From assembly GCA_036346225.1 (NCBI GenBank), contig JARFIW010001088.1:1612001-1676000 (forward strand): a stretch of 64,000 bases of DNA, written 5' to 3'. Both the position numbers and the translations under genes were made by a program. Numbering within the stretch: position 1 is the first letter of the stretch; every line of letters begins with the position of its first letter. The notes beneath the pieces are model-generated. The model was not told where the DNA came from, made no database searches, and saw nothing but the letters and a program-made list of their open reading frames with translations. The DNA comes from Platerodrilus igneus (Eukaryota; Arthropoda; Insecta; Coleoptera; Lycidae). This document shows positions 8,526 through 20,300 of the stretch, in pieces.

Positions 8526-10069
8526 AATGCAATATACACCGGTTAGATTAACCATCTTTTCGTACTGTTTCAAATTTGTAATACCAAACTGTTCAAGATT
8601 CACAAATTCGTTAGCTATAAGGACGCGGGTAATGATGTTTTTACATAAACGGTTCCATATACAGGTACTATTTATAGCAAAAATATACTTTATCGTTGAG
8701 TCGCCGTCTAACCCGTTCAGATGATTTTTACAAAATCTATATGTTTTCTTGGCTATCGCGAATTTGAGAGCCGCGACGATTTGATTGGTTCAGAAGATGC
8801 TAAAAAAGTGCGTCGATTATGAGTAGGTTTTATCCTGTTGATACAATAAATACAGCACATCCTGTGGAGGGCGATGTATCGCTCGTTAAAAGATATAATT
8901 AGATATCGCGTTGAATCTCAAAGCGTATTTATGGTATTCCAATAATATTTATATAAATTTGTTATACATGTAATGTACAACATTGACCGGAAAATACAAT
9001 TCTTGAGCATAAAGGTTATTGAATGTAATTATACTTATGCATGTATTGCTGGAAGGCTAATAATTAGCGTTGATCAGTGCTTTAACAATACGGCATTCCT
9101 AGCAGTCAATAATGAACAACCAGATGTTCAGTACGAGCATGTCTGCATATTAAAACGGCTACTCTTTTAAGTGAGGCTTAAAATTGCGTTAAAAGTTAGA
9201 GGGTGTATTTATAGTGTTTTGATTCAGTTAAAAGTGCTTCAACAGAAATTTTTTACAAACCATCAAAAGGTACGGTTTAGTTTATTAGAACGCATTTATT
9301 TAACAGGGTTTGTGTTATCAGATTTATCTAGGCTTTTGCCAATATATGTCAATGTTAAATGAAAACAATTAAAATTATAAAGGTATTTATTTACAATATT
9401 TCTTAATACAAACACATTGCCTCGAGCGCAATTTAAACAGTTGTTGGTATGTAATACGCAGAGGTTTAAGGTATCGCAGCTTTTTCTTAACTGTTTCAAG
9501 CCGAAACATTTTGTTTAAAATAGAGGGTATAGTACGTATATCTAAATATAAGACTGTTTTTGATAAAGGCTATATCCCCGCAGGGCAACGGTATTATTTA
9601 AAGTGATACAAATTCAACATACGAAGCCTATCACTTATTTGCTTGGGGCTTAAACGATAAACCGTTCTTGAGGTTGTTCCACAAAAAGGAGTTGCAAATT
9701 TCAAATTCTCCAAATATTTATTTAGTGGAAAAAGTATTGCGAAACGCCGCAAAGAATGTGAATTATTTGTTAAATAATACGGTATTAACGAGGCCGCCTG
9801 AATACTCTCAACAGAGTAGCTTTAAATTTAGCATATGTGTGAATTATCACAGTTTAGTTATTTATGAACCCTCTCACAGATGAATCATATTCCTTTTGAA
9901 TTTCTGTTTTTTATTGCAAAAAAATTATTGTACTAAAAGCCGTTTTTTTTTAATTACGACTTAGAACATGCAGAGAAAATGACAAGTTTTCAGGTTAATA
10001 TTTAAGCTAATAAAATGCATTATGTTTTCAGCGAAATATTAAATGCCGTAAACAACAAATTCTACTTAC
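8526..10069. other. Unassigned AT-rich region of viral element
   Basis: No gene can be supported. Short frames exist on both strands, for example a Cys-containing minus-strand one at 9296-9499, but none shows a known motif. By position this is where a polymerase or integrase gene could have been. Confidence 0.4.
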
Positions 10070-10339
10070 CCTTACAGATTCAAACTGGACGACGGTAAAA
10101 AGTATTTCGCGTTTTACTTAGATAAACCGGTAACTGCACTGATTTTGGTGTCCGTTTCTTGCGTTTTATATACATATAAAAACTTGGAGCAATCTAATTA
10201 GTTTTACATTCACCAAATTAAACAAGATTTAAAATATGCTTTGGAAAATCTGGATGTTGTAACGATGTAAATAGATGATGAAATGTCGCTCGTAATTACC
10301 ATGGCGCGTTCACGTCAAAGATTTCACTTTAAAAATGGA
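10070..10339 (+). other. Possible ORF relic with TATA-like site
   Basis: A short open stretch at about 10080-10200 reads FKLDDGKKYFAFYLDKPVTAL and then stops. CATATAAAAAC at 10173-10183 could be another TATA box. I cannot name a function. Confidence 0.25.
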
Positions 10340-10369
10340 GCGCTTTTTGGTTTAGACATTGTTATAGAT

Positions 10370-10640
10370 TGAATTTGTTTACGCATATATCTAAAATACG
10401 AATCCTTCTCAAAGACTGTTTTGCAATATGGTCTGTGCGTGTAAAATTTGTTATGCAGGGCTGGCGTATGTTTGTCAATTGTCCAGGCACCTCATCGTTT
10501 TATACCCTACAGCAATAGTTGATGTATTTTAGCGGCTTTTAGTTTGCCAATACCTCTATTTAAACCCATGTAATTATCGCGATTTAATGTAACGTTGTTT
10601 TACCAAATACCTTAAGGTTAATAAAACATTTTTGAAAATT
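10370..10640 (+). repeat. Direct repeat copy A
   Basis: About 270 bp that recurs at 11236-11510 with roughly 90 percent identity by eye, starting at TTTACGCATATATCTAAAAT. Its downstream flank (about 10630-10700, ending TTTCGTAATGTATAGAATG) recurs at about 10930-10990, so the block is a complex tandem duplication. Confidence 0.85.
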
Positions 10641-11235
10641 TTTCCAATTCAATTCTAATGAGTAATGTTTCGTAATGTATAGAATGTGTTTGTTTTTTCT
10701 GTCATCCAAAATATACCATTTACATTCTAATAGGTGTAAATAACTGTGACATTGTTCAGTGGTTTAAAAAGGACGTATAATTAACCTGAAAATAAATAAA
10801 CCTTGATAGCTTATGCTCGCTCGTTATCGTTTTGCAGAAATTCGAGGTTTCAGATTTTGCATAATATGCTATTGAATTATAAATAACACTGCGTTTTAAC
10901 ACTCCTTTCTACGTAAATATTATCGAAAATCTGAAAAATTTTCCAATTCGGTTCTACGAGTAATGTATCGTAATGCATACAAACAGCTTGCTTTTGTGCC
11001 AACAAATTACCGGCTATTAATTATGTAACATTTTAATAAGGTCGAAGACGTTGTTTATTATTTGTTTTTATTTATGGAGATTTCCATAATTAAAATCATT
11101 TCTTGGGTAATATTTTTCGCGAATTACCCCTTGTTAAGAGACATGTAAAAAATATATTTCTAATATAGCCTGTTTTAATATGCTTGGAAAGGTCAAGTTT
11201 CTGCCCTTGGTGCTTTTACGCTAAAGATATTGTTT

Positions 11236-11510
11236 TAGTTTGAATTTTATTTACGCATATATCTAAAATACGAATCCTTCTCAAAGACTGTTTTTGCAAT
11301 ATGGCCTGTGCGTCTAAAATTTGTTATGCAGGGCTGGCAAATGTTTGTCAATCGTCCAAGCACCTCATCGTTTTATACTCTACAGCAATAGTTGATGTAT
11401 TTTAGCAGCTTTTAGTTTGCCAATACCTCTATTTAAACCCATGTAGTTATCGCATTTGATGTAACGTTGTTTTACCAAATACTTTAGGGGTAATAAATAT
11501 TTTTTTGAAA
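11236..11510 (+). repeat. Direct repeat copy B
   Basis: Second copy of the 10370-10640 repeat, offset by about 866 bp. No coding sequence is seen in either copy. Confidence 0.85.
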
Positions 11511-11863
11511 TTTTCCATAAACAATAAGAAAGTAGAGCGTTCGGTGAAAGGGAATCAAATTCGATGGTCGTGTTTTATAACAGGATTTATGTTGATTGGA
11601 AAGGATCTGTTGATTCATGTAAGTGTGGCCTAGGGTTTTTAGTATTTCAAAATATCAGTTTCAACTGCCAAAGAACGAGGTACAAGCAGGTAAGTCTTTT
11701 TTAGTTTAAAATTATTATTCTTGCATCAAGACGCAGAATTATGTCTTTTACATTTTTAAAAGTTATATTTCGGTCTTACCTCATAAGTGATTTAATTGTA
11801 ATATTTAAATTTCCGCCCTAATTTTTAACACTATATTTTCTTATTTGCCAGCTCATATAAAAT

Positions 11864-12161
11864 ATGGATTTTACAAAATTAAATGCGGTTATGAAACGTA
11901 AAACTACAATAAGCGCGTCTGAGCTTGTCACCGATAGAAAATATTGTGTCTTAAGAGTCAGGTCTGTGTCAACAAAGTATGGGGATCGTGCTATTGTTGA
12001 AAGCGATGATTTTTGTGTTTTTACCAGCGCGCTTTTTCAACTACTTAAAACTTGATGGAATAAAAACCTTCAGCGAGCTAATTGATGGTAAGAAAAATGT
12101 TTATATGATTAGCCGGGATAAAGTCGGTGCAACTGTGAACATAGACTTTGAATTAGACTAA
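11864..12161 (+). pseudogene. TIR-adjacent short conserved ORF, frameshifted
   Basis: From ATG 11864 the frame gives MDFTKLNAVMKRKTTISASE and a beta-like YCVLRVRSVSTKYGDRAIVE. It shifts at about 12015 and continues in the frame that ends at 12161 with PARFFNYLKLDGI, FSELIDGKKNVYMISRD and a final TVNIDFELD. About 98 codons in total. Small proteins of this look sit at the ends of arthropod adintovirus-like elements (my recollection of the family; function unknown). Its 3' end lies inside the right TIR, and a mirrored copy of that end is in the left TIR (about 555-652). Confidence 0.55.
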
Positions 12162-12745
12162 AATTAACATTTTCTCATTTGCGAAATTTTTTGCCGATCT
12201 ATGTATCTTAACTGTATGCAAATTTGTGCTATTAATGGTTAGTATACCGAATAAACTGTATTAACGCTTATTGATATTTTCCAATAGGTTGTTAATAATA
12301 ATACATCCTGACGTTTTAGTTTATAAGCTGTAAGTTTTTTCCCCACACCTTTCCATTAAAAGCTAGTTAAACCGACAATAATGTGCTTGTGTTTAAACGC
12401 CTATTTGCAAATAAATGGATACATGTCTTCTTTAGTTTATTGGCATGCTTATTGGTTTGCAGATTTATGTAAATGTTGCTAGCTGGGAGAATTTGCAGAT
12501 TCGGGGGACCCGGGGAAGGATGACGGGAGCCCGTCGGCCCGGCTCGGGGTGCCGAGTGCTCGATCCATACGCTCGGAAGCTAAGAATGTTTAGTTAAAGC
12601 AAACTATTGCGTAAATTTTGTTACCAGATGTGCGAATATTTGTCTGGCTCTGTCTGATACATTACTCCTTATGGGAGTCCCTCCTTATGGGAATTAACAT
12701 TGAGTTATGATGTCAGAGATCCTCGGAGACTAAGAATGTTTAGTC
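12077..12745 (-). repeat. Right terminal inverted repeat
   Basis: Reverse complement of 1-652, including the GC-rich core at about 12501-12555. It starts inside the short ORF and continues outward into the subterminal tandem repeats. Confidence 0.85.
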
Positions 12746-13190
12746 GAAGAAAACTCTTGTGCAATTTAGGCGAATATTTGCCGATTAAGGTTAGATGGTC
12801 CAGATCGGGGTGCTGAGAACAAGATCCGTGCCAGATCGGGGTGCTGAGCCCTCGCCTGCAGCTAAAATATGTTTAGTTGAAGAAAACTATTGTGCAAATT
12901 TATATTGACAATGTTATTTAAAACTGTTACCAGATGTGCGATTGTTTGCCAATTAAGGTTAGATGACCCAGATCGGGGTGCTGAGAACAAAAACCGTGCC
13001 AGATCGGGGTGCTGAGCTCTCGCCTGCGGCTATACAGTGTTTGTTCGAAGAAAACTATTGTGCGAATTTTTGTTACCAGATGTGCGAATATTTGCTAATA
13101 TGGGCCTGCGGCTAAAAATGCTTAGTTGAAGAAAATTATAGTGCTAATTTTTGTTACCAGATGTGGGAATATTTGCGGCGATCTCGGGGT
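12570..13190. repeat. Subterminal tandem repeats at right end of viral element
   Basis: Five irregular units of about 80-170 bp, each with TAAGAATGTTTAG-like DNA, then GAAGAAAACTATTGTGC and TTACCAGATGTGCGAATATTTG. Two units also carry paired copies of AGATCGGGGTGCTGAG (12812, 12835, 12970 and 13000 approximately). Repeat identity fades at about 13190, which I take as the element's right edge. Confidence 0.8.
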
Positions 13191-13634
13191 GGATGACCTT
13201 TATATCTACCAAAAATGACCAGGATGTACGAAGGTAGCTTACATACTATTGTGCTTAAGCAGATTTATATTATGTTGAATTTGAATCTTACTCCAGAGTT
13301 CTTACTTATAATTACCAGAGTTTGAGATTATCATACCACTAGCAGATATTTGTGTGCCAAAATTAAATATTCAATTTACAATTTTTTGTAGTTTGGGTTA
13401 TAATTTCATGATTTTGAAACTAGGATAGTCAACCTTATAAGTTACGATAGGTACTAAATTAAGTGTTGTTATGAACAGAGTTATTTTTGCGCAAAAATTT
13501 GGTGATCCACTAAAGGTTTAGGTATCACACCGGGGAAGACCACTCTTAATTATCGCCCATAAAATTTTTGTTATAAATTTAAATGCGTTGTATTGGCCAT
13601 TGCTTTAGTACTGATAACTAAAAGAAAAACTTAC
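13191..13634. other. Non-coding DNA between viral element and dehydrogenase exon
   Basis: Nothing recognisable. It is intronic if the N-terminal exon at 13635-13802 belongs to a gene continuing leftward. Confidence 0.5.
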
Positions 13635-13802
13635 ATCTGCAGGAACAAAAATACATCGCTCATCTCCAAGTTCTCTGGCAACTGTTGAACCATTACTTGT
13701 TGCCAAATCACATATTGTTACAAATCCACCGAGTTTTATAAAATGCTCGGCTGTGGCTTTGCCCAAACCCGATGCACCTCCTGTTACTAATGTTACAGTT
13801 CC
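13635..13802 (-). CDS. Short-chain dehydrogenase (HSD17B10-like), N-terminal exon
   Basis: A 168-nt, 56-codon internal exon with clean splice sites: acceptor ...TTTTTATAG before 13802 and donor GTAAGT starting at 13634. It encodes the first beta-alpha-beta of a Rossmann fold: VTLVTGGASGLGKATAEHF (TGGxxGLG cofactor loop), then VTICDL with the NAD-selecting Asp, and ends in CIFVPAD. This is residues about 10-65 of 3-hydroxyacyl-CoA dehydrogenase type 2, a mitochondrial NAD-dependent enzyme of isoleucine and fatty-acid breakdown that is also part of RNase P. Its donor phase (0) fits the exon at 51140-51304, yet that exon lies upstream on this strand. So this is either a second gene copy whose later exons lie left of the window, or a displaced exon. 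Confidence 0.85.
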
Positions 13803-14260
13803 CTATAAAAAATAAATTTTTATTTGTTTTATTTTAGTGAAATACCTTCATCATTATGAACGCGTCACTGCAAATATTTGTTACTAAATGACCTTCCTCT
13901 GAAACGTGCAGTGTTATAAATAGTATTAACTCAAAGTTTCTTAAAAACAATTTACTAATTTGATGACAGTAAATGGGGTTTTGCAATTGCTTAATTGCTT
14001 AATATATTACGTCTTGTAATTAAGCTTCCCGTTCTATAGCGAAGATAAACTATTTTTTATATATCAACTCAGATATTAGATGCTTAATTTTAGATACGTT
14101 ACATTCATTACTTAATAAGTACTCATTTATTAAAATTTAATTCGCCTGTTCTTTAGCTTTTTCTTATTGGCCTATATAAATTATCGAACACGTTTTAATT
14201 CTCATATCTTTTCCATCTCTGACACTATCATAGCCCCAACCTCAAAATTAGTTTAACGCA
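13803..14260. other. Non-coding flank of errantivirus-like element
   Basis: AT-rich, probably intron. No feature seen. Confidence 0.5.
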
Positions 14261-14810
14261 AGTTAAGGTTCGGGCCTTGGGAGCTGCGTTTTTAAAAAAC
14301 GTTTCCAAAACTTAACAAATTTATTTTTAATTAATACCGAAATTAATGTGGAATTTTGACAAACTGTCCTTTACTTTAAATCAAAATAAATTAATTAATT
14401 GAACTAATTTGTGAGTCGCCTAAGCAAACTGCAATGCTAAAGCTGAATACTTTGACTGACTGCCGGGTCCTTGAGCTCCCGGGCTTTTTATAATAATCTT
14501 ACCCTCTCACATGGCTGTGGGAACTTGCAGATCTCATGTCTGCATATTCTTAATTCTATACTTTGTTACATTGTTTCAATCTTATTTTTAGGTAATTGCG
14601 ATATCTTAATCGTCTGTGACCTGCCGCCTACAGTATCACTGTCGTCTTGGGTACAAAGTTGCATATCCGTTATCCTGAAATGTAAATAACTTGTCTGGTT
14701 TATCCTTGTATTACATTGTTGCAATTGATTTATGATTTATTTAACAATTTCTAATAATTCCTATTAGATTCTATTATTTAATATATAGGTAAATTGAAGG
14801 ATACATAATT
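14261..14810 (-). repeat. 3' LTR of errantivirus-like element
   Basis: Matches 23762-24310 throughout, with scattered substitutions (for example GGATACATAA against GGTTACATAA at the inner end). Plus-strand edges are AGTTAAGGTTCGGG and ACATAATT. Confidence 0.9.
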
Positions 14811-14820
14811 CCTCCCACTG
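14809..14820 (-). promoter_or_regulatory. Polypurine tract
   Basis: On the minus strand AGTGGGAGGAATT directly precedes the 3' LTR, where plus-strand DNA synthesis would be primed. Confidence 0.6.
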
Positions 14821-14882
14821 TAAATGAAAAATTAAGGTTTTACTTAATTTTTTAAATACATAAAATTCATTATTTAATTTTA

Positions 14883-17385
14883 TTATTTAAAATTCATTGT
14901 TTCTAAGGGTACGCTTATTGTTTCTTTATTTCTCTTTGTTTCCTTAAATCTAAAACTGTTTCCTTTATTCTTATATCTAAGATACATTTTGTAAAATACA
15001 TATACAATTAGAAAAAATATTAGAATGATTAACACAATTGTTCAAACGCTTATATTGTCATAGTGTAACTTTGGCGTTTTGAGTTCACTTAAATGTTCTT
15101 TGTAACTTTCCATTAATTTCATGGCGTGGTTGAGGTCGTCTCTAGATGCTCTAGCTTCATGGGTTTCTTGACTATTTTTTCGTCTTCTTGTTGTTCTATT
15201 TTGAACTGTAGTTCTGGTAGGTTTGCAAGTTTCTTTGTTGCTATGGGGTGTTGATAAACTCTGATTACTTAGTCTTTCAATTTTAGGTAACAGTCTTCTT
15301 TAAGGGTGATTAGTTTGCTTCCGGTTAATGCCAGGTTATTTTCATCTTGATTGCAGTAGATGGTTGCTATTACTTCTGTTGCTGAAATGGCTATCCATTT
15401 GTTTTCTGTAACCTTTTGAATTTTCATGTTTGCACTGGTTTGACTTCACAGTTTTCGTAATGATTTGAAAATTTTAATAGTTGTACTTCACAAGGGCTGT
15501 CTTCTTGAATGGTTGTTGTTGTCATCGATTGGCATAAGTATTGGTTTGGTGTTACTTCAGTACATTTTTTGTTTGTATTCTTACAGTTTAAAACGCAATT
15601 CTTACATTTTAAACGTCGTAAATACATCGCGCAAGCGCGGAATAAGCGACGCCACGGCAGGCGGTAGCGCTAATCTTATACAGATTTGGCGCGCCCATCT
15701 GTCAATGATGTCACCCAATCAGCAATTTTAATTACGCAATTACGCAATATATAAATTAAATTAGGAAACAATTATGTCAATAAGGTACTCACATAATAGG
15801 TCCAGATTTCCACGAAGTCCGCCAAGCGTCCTTCAAGATAGATAAAGATGGCGTCAGCACGTCCATAAGGGCTTCTGATGGCCCCGTTTAAGACAATTAA
15901 CGGAGAGTACGCCTTCCAATGGCTAGAGCCCCCATTAAGATAGTTAAAGATGGTGACGGCTCCGGTGCTGTTGGTGGAGCATGGACATCCGGCTCGTTCT
16001 AGGGTCGTGGGACTGCTCCAGGGTCGTATGAGATTTCTATACGTAGCGGAACGAAAAGGAATAGGTTAATTAGGTAAAAACAGACAAGATAAGCAAAAGG
16101 AAATCTACATAATAAAAATAAAGATACGATACTAGACACGACCGCCCTTCTCGATGTTCAAAGGCAAAAACGGCCTGACACGACCGCCCTCCTCGATGTT
16201 CAAAGGAAAACGGTCACGTTACAGCGTCTCACGGAAACACTTCTCCCACTTTTTGTCCTTTCACGCATCGGCGCGAAGTTCCCGCGCAATTTCGCGCAAA
16301 CGTATTTATGGCGCGAAACTTCCGCACATCAAAATTAACCTAAAAAATGTTTAAGTGCCAATTTATTGGCACGTAACAGTATAACCATATCTCATTTCAT
16401 TTAAGGATAGAAATTTAGTTTTGGGTATGATAACTTGGTATGTGCTAGTAACTTTCGTTGGAAAAGCAAGTAAATGATAATAATTATAATTGTTACTTTC
16501 TACAATCGGGATTTCTATTAAAAATATTATTTCGTTATTTTTAATGTAGCTTTTAACTATAGCTATTTTTTCAATTATTAGAAAATTTGATTCTGTTACA
16601 TCAAAATGTAATCTACTGTTAGTTATAAATGATCTAATTTTTAGTAATTCTTTTAATAAATCGGTTGGCTCAATGATACTAGAGTGTAGGGTATTTAATT
16701 TTGCAAATGTTACTGCGTTTTCTAGCGCTGCTAAAATTTGTTGAATTAAAGTAAGGGTTGATATTATTTGCGTAAATATTGTATTGAATCTAATTAAATT
16801 TCGCATGCCTTACATGGTAGTTCGCATGTTGGTTTCAAGGGTTTGTATTCTATTCACTATACTATCTTGATTTCTTACTAGCTTTCTTAACGTTTCCTTG
16901 AATGTCATAGTTGTTGATTGGGTTAGTGATATTTGGGTGCTAATTATGGTTTATATGTAGTTTTGGTTCTCAATTAATTGTTGTATTGCGTTGTCATAAC
17001 GTTCTGCGTCTTGATTATCTAAATTGCATGTGATAGCTTTTATTATATTGCTTAATCCGTTGATTAGTCCTCTCTTTCGTTTCGTAGTTTGTTCGGTGGG
17101 TAATAATCTACTAAATTTATCTTCTATGTTTCTTAAAATACTTTTTATTATGCTGTCATAATTCATCATTTCGATTGCGTATTCCTTTCCGAATTTTGTT
17201 GTGTCCATTGATTGTTTTAGTTGGTAATAATAGTTTTTGGTTATTTGAAATTCTTGTTTTAATTCTGTTAGGTCGAATTTTTGTGCGAATGTCCAATAGT
17301 CTATGGTATTTTGCATACTGCCCAATTTTATTGGTAGTATATCGGGTTTGTTTTTTATATCTTCTATTAGTATTTATTTGTCCGT
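14883..17385 (-). pseudogene. Errantivirus envelope-like ORF, broken and interrupted by an insertion
   Basis: Open pieces in order on the minus strand are 17385-16951, 16806-16363, then 15627 down to 14883. The first carries a basic furin-type cleavage site (KRKRG, about 17085-17070) followed by GLINGLSNIIKAIT, a fusion-peptide-like start. The second is a coiled-coil-like ectodomain. The third is a Cys-rich segment (CKNCVLNCKNTNKKC) and, near 15040-14960, a hydrophobic membrane span with a basic cytoplasmic tail. Errantivirus env proteins are single-pass type I glycoproteins with this plan. A foreign GC-rich sequence (15640-16366) splits the ectodomain, and there are further stops, so no envelope can be made from this copy. 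The start and signal peptide are not identified; env is usually made from a spliced RNA. Confidence 0.75.
15640..16366. other. GC-rich insertion of unknown origin within env
   Basis: About 727 bp with a base composition unlike the flanking env DNA (CGCGCAAGCGCGG at the left, GGCGCGCCC, GCGCAATTTCGCGC at the right). An internal near-repeat of about 45 bp (ACGACCGCCCTTCTCGATG) occurs at about 16137 and 16180. Env coding stops at one side and resumes at the other. The repeated CGCG-palindromes near both ends could be imperfect inverted termini. I do not recognise the family. Confidence 0.5.
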
Positions 17386-20300
17386 TCTACCTGGGCGGGG
17401 GTTGACGGTAAGCGTGATGATTGTCCATCTGAAATTACAGGGTGTCTTAAGTTTTTCAAGTGAATGTACTTTGTTATTTTGTAGCTGTCTACTACTGCTA
17501 TATTTTTGTCGGATATTTTCTTAATTTTAAATGGGCTTAAATTTCTGGGTGCCGTTTTATGTTGCTTACTTTGGAAATTTTTTTCATACACGCCTATTGA
17601 AAATTTATTTGTGTCGGTATTTTTATTACGGGTTGTGGTGATACGTTCCTTATCGTTATCTAATTTATTTTTTACTTTGTTATAGGTTATTTTTAGTTTT
17701 CTCTGTGATCTTTCGCGCATTGTTGATATACTTCTATGTTGTAGTGTATGTCATAGGGATTGCGTGAATCTGAATTTGCTAAAGTTAGTTTTAAGAATGT
17801 AAAATTTGTCGTATTATAGGCGATTAGTGCATATGACATTAAATTGGTTATGTGTACCTTCTTATAAGTTATTCTTAATAATCGGATTTGTTCTAACAGT
17901 GTTGAATGTAGTCGTTCAACCAGTCCATTTGATTCAGGGTGGTTTTCCGTTATGAAATGAATTTTTATTTTGTGGAGTCCTAAAGTGTTTTGTATTGTCT
18001 CATTTCTAAATTCGCTGCCGTTATCTAACGTTATTGTTTCGGGTGTTCCATAAAATGTAAAGTACTATAAAAATCCTTGAGTTACATCAATGCAATTTTT
18101 GGATGTGATTGGTATTGCTTGCCCTATTTTTATGAATGCATCTACAATTGTTAAATAATTTTGTGCTTCTACTACTAGAGTGTCGGCATGTAATTTTTGA
18201 AATAGTTTGTCTAGTGTTTTGGTTAACATTAAGGATATCTTTGCGGGTTTTCTGTCGTATTTCGCTTTGTCGCATAGTTCACATTAGTTAATGAAATCTT
18301 TGGTCAATTCTTTCATGTATTTAAAATAGTAACGTCTCATGAGTTGCTTTATGGTTTCACTAATTCCACGATGATTGGTTTTTCCTTCGTGTTGATTTCT
18401 AATTACATCATTTATTTCGTCAGGGTTGTCTAGTGTTATTAATTTTCTCGTACATCTGATAAGTTCAGGGCCAGAGTTATTGAATAATTTAACGTATAAT
18501 TCTGAAAATGTGTTCGGTGTTGAAATAAAAATAAAATCGTTTTTTCTCGGGGGCGTATTCTTTTAGAACTTTAATTATTTGCTCCTCGTTGTCATCTTTG
18601 GTTATTTGAATTTGGTATATCTTTTTGTTATCTATCTTTGTATATTTTACGGGATTGGAATTATTTAAAACTTCAGTAGTTATAAATTGATTGGGTTTTA
18701 TATCGATTGCTTCGTTTAAGATTTTAATCGCGGTTTTAGATTCTTCATTTTGTGCCGAATGTATAGTGTCGATCTTTTCTAAATCTTCCCTTATTTCTGT
18801 TTCGTCTACGTTTCCTACAATGGATTCTATTTCTAATGCATTGAGTTGTATTCTACATAAAGCGTCTGCGTTGTTGTTATAAATTAACTTTTTATATATA
18901 ATTTCGTAATCATATTCTTCTAGTCTGATTCGTTATCGTTGTAATTTCGAATTTAGTTCTTTAAGTTTGCATAGCCATACTAATGGTCTACGATCGGTGT
19001 ATATGTAAAATTTTCTTCCGTATAAGTAAGGTCTAAAATATTTTGTTGCCCAAATTATGGCTAATAATTTTTTTTCTATGGTACTATATTTTTGTTCGGT
19101 TGCATTTAGGGTTCTAGATGCGTAGCTGATTGGTTTATCGCTACCTACTTTTCCTTGGCTCAATACTGCGTCTGATGCTACGTCCGATGCGTCTGTCGTT
19201 AATATAAATGGTTTTGAAAAGTCTGGGTATTCTAATACGGGGTGATTCGTTAATATATTTTTAATTTTGTCTACGGCTTTAATGAATTCCGGGGTGTGTT
19301 CAATTTTGTTTCCCTTTTTTAAACAATCTGTCAGGGGCTTGGTTATCTGAGCGTAACCTTTAATGAATTTGCGATAGTAACCACTAAGTCCTAGAAATCC
19401 TTTAATTTCTTTAGTTGTTTTTGGTAAAGGCTAATTTAGAACTGCATTTGTTTTATCGGGGTTTGGCATTACTCCTTGGGGTGTTATTATATGTCCTAAA
19501 AATGATACTTCCTTTTGTAAAAATTCACTTTTGTCCAATTGTACTTTGAAATGTGCTTGTCTTAGTCTTTCAAATACTTCTTTCAGTTTTTCTATATGTT
19601 CTACCAATGATGTGGAATAAACTATGATGTCGTCTAGGTACACAAGGCATTTTTCATTGTGTATTCCTTGTAGTATATTGTCCATGACTCTCTGGAAAGT
19701 AGGGGGTGCGTTCTTTAATCCAAATGGCATTCGTTTGTATTCGTAATGTCCTCTAGGTGTGCTGAAGGCTGTTTTTTATATATCTTTTTCTTCCATTTCC
19801 ACCTGAAGGTATCCTGATGCTAGGTCTAATGTTGAAAAATATTGGCATTTGCCTAATTTGTCTAGAATTTTGGTTATATTTGGTAGTGGATATTTGTCAT
19901 CTACCGTTTTTTCATTTAACTTTCTGTAGTCTATTACCATTCTGTACTTTCTCTTTCCGGTTGCGCCTAACTCCTTAGGTACTATTAACACGGGGCTGCT
20001 CCATGGTGAATTGGAGTGCTGGATTATGTCTTGTTCTAATAAGTCTGCTACTTGTCTGTCAGCTTCTATTTGGCTTGCATGAGGTTGTCTATATGCTTTT
20101 GTAAAGATTGGCTTGTTGTCTGTTAGTTCGCAGTGGAATATGTCGCGGTATTCAAAACATACGTTTTTAATTGCTCCTTGCTCTTCTCGATTGATGTCGG
20201 TATTAAAGCAAATGTTACTTAAATTTTCTCTTAACATTTTGTCGTTTTCTACGAGGTTGTAATTGTCTTCTAAATTTTCATCTATTTCCATTTCGTTAAA

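Larger units (their letters stand above)
1..13190 (+). mobile_element. Adintovirus/Polinton-like endogenous viral element, decayed
   Basis: Long, partly GC-rich inverted repeats (1-652 and 12077-12745) bound a block of genes read mostly on the plus strand: PLA2/core-type protein, adenain-like protease, small capsid-cluster protein, hexon-like capsid protein and A32/FtsK-type packaging ATPase. This set and order is that of adintoviruses and Polinton-like elements of arthropods (family knowledge). The right repeat runs about 445 bp past the point that pairs with base 1, so the left end of the element probably lies outside the window. Nearly all genes carry frameshifts or stops, and a Penelope-like element is inserted at 1924-3546. 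I could not read a protein-primed DNA polymerase or an integrase. The element lies next to a minus-strand dehydrogenase exon (13635-13802) and may sit in an intron of that gene. Confidence 0.8.

Noticed and set aside
9296..9499. Cys-containing minus frame as a zinc-finger gene
   Set aside because: Cysteines lack a regular CxxC...HxxC spacing and the frame is not supported by flanking signals.
11848..11863. CATATAAAA as TATA box for the 11864 ORF
   Set aside because: It touches the ATG, so a transcript starting about 30 bp downstream would miss the start codon.
14471..14689. 72-codon frame in LTR, also at 23971-24186
   Set aside because: Present in both LTR copies only because the LTRs are duplicates; no start context or domain.
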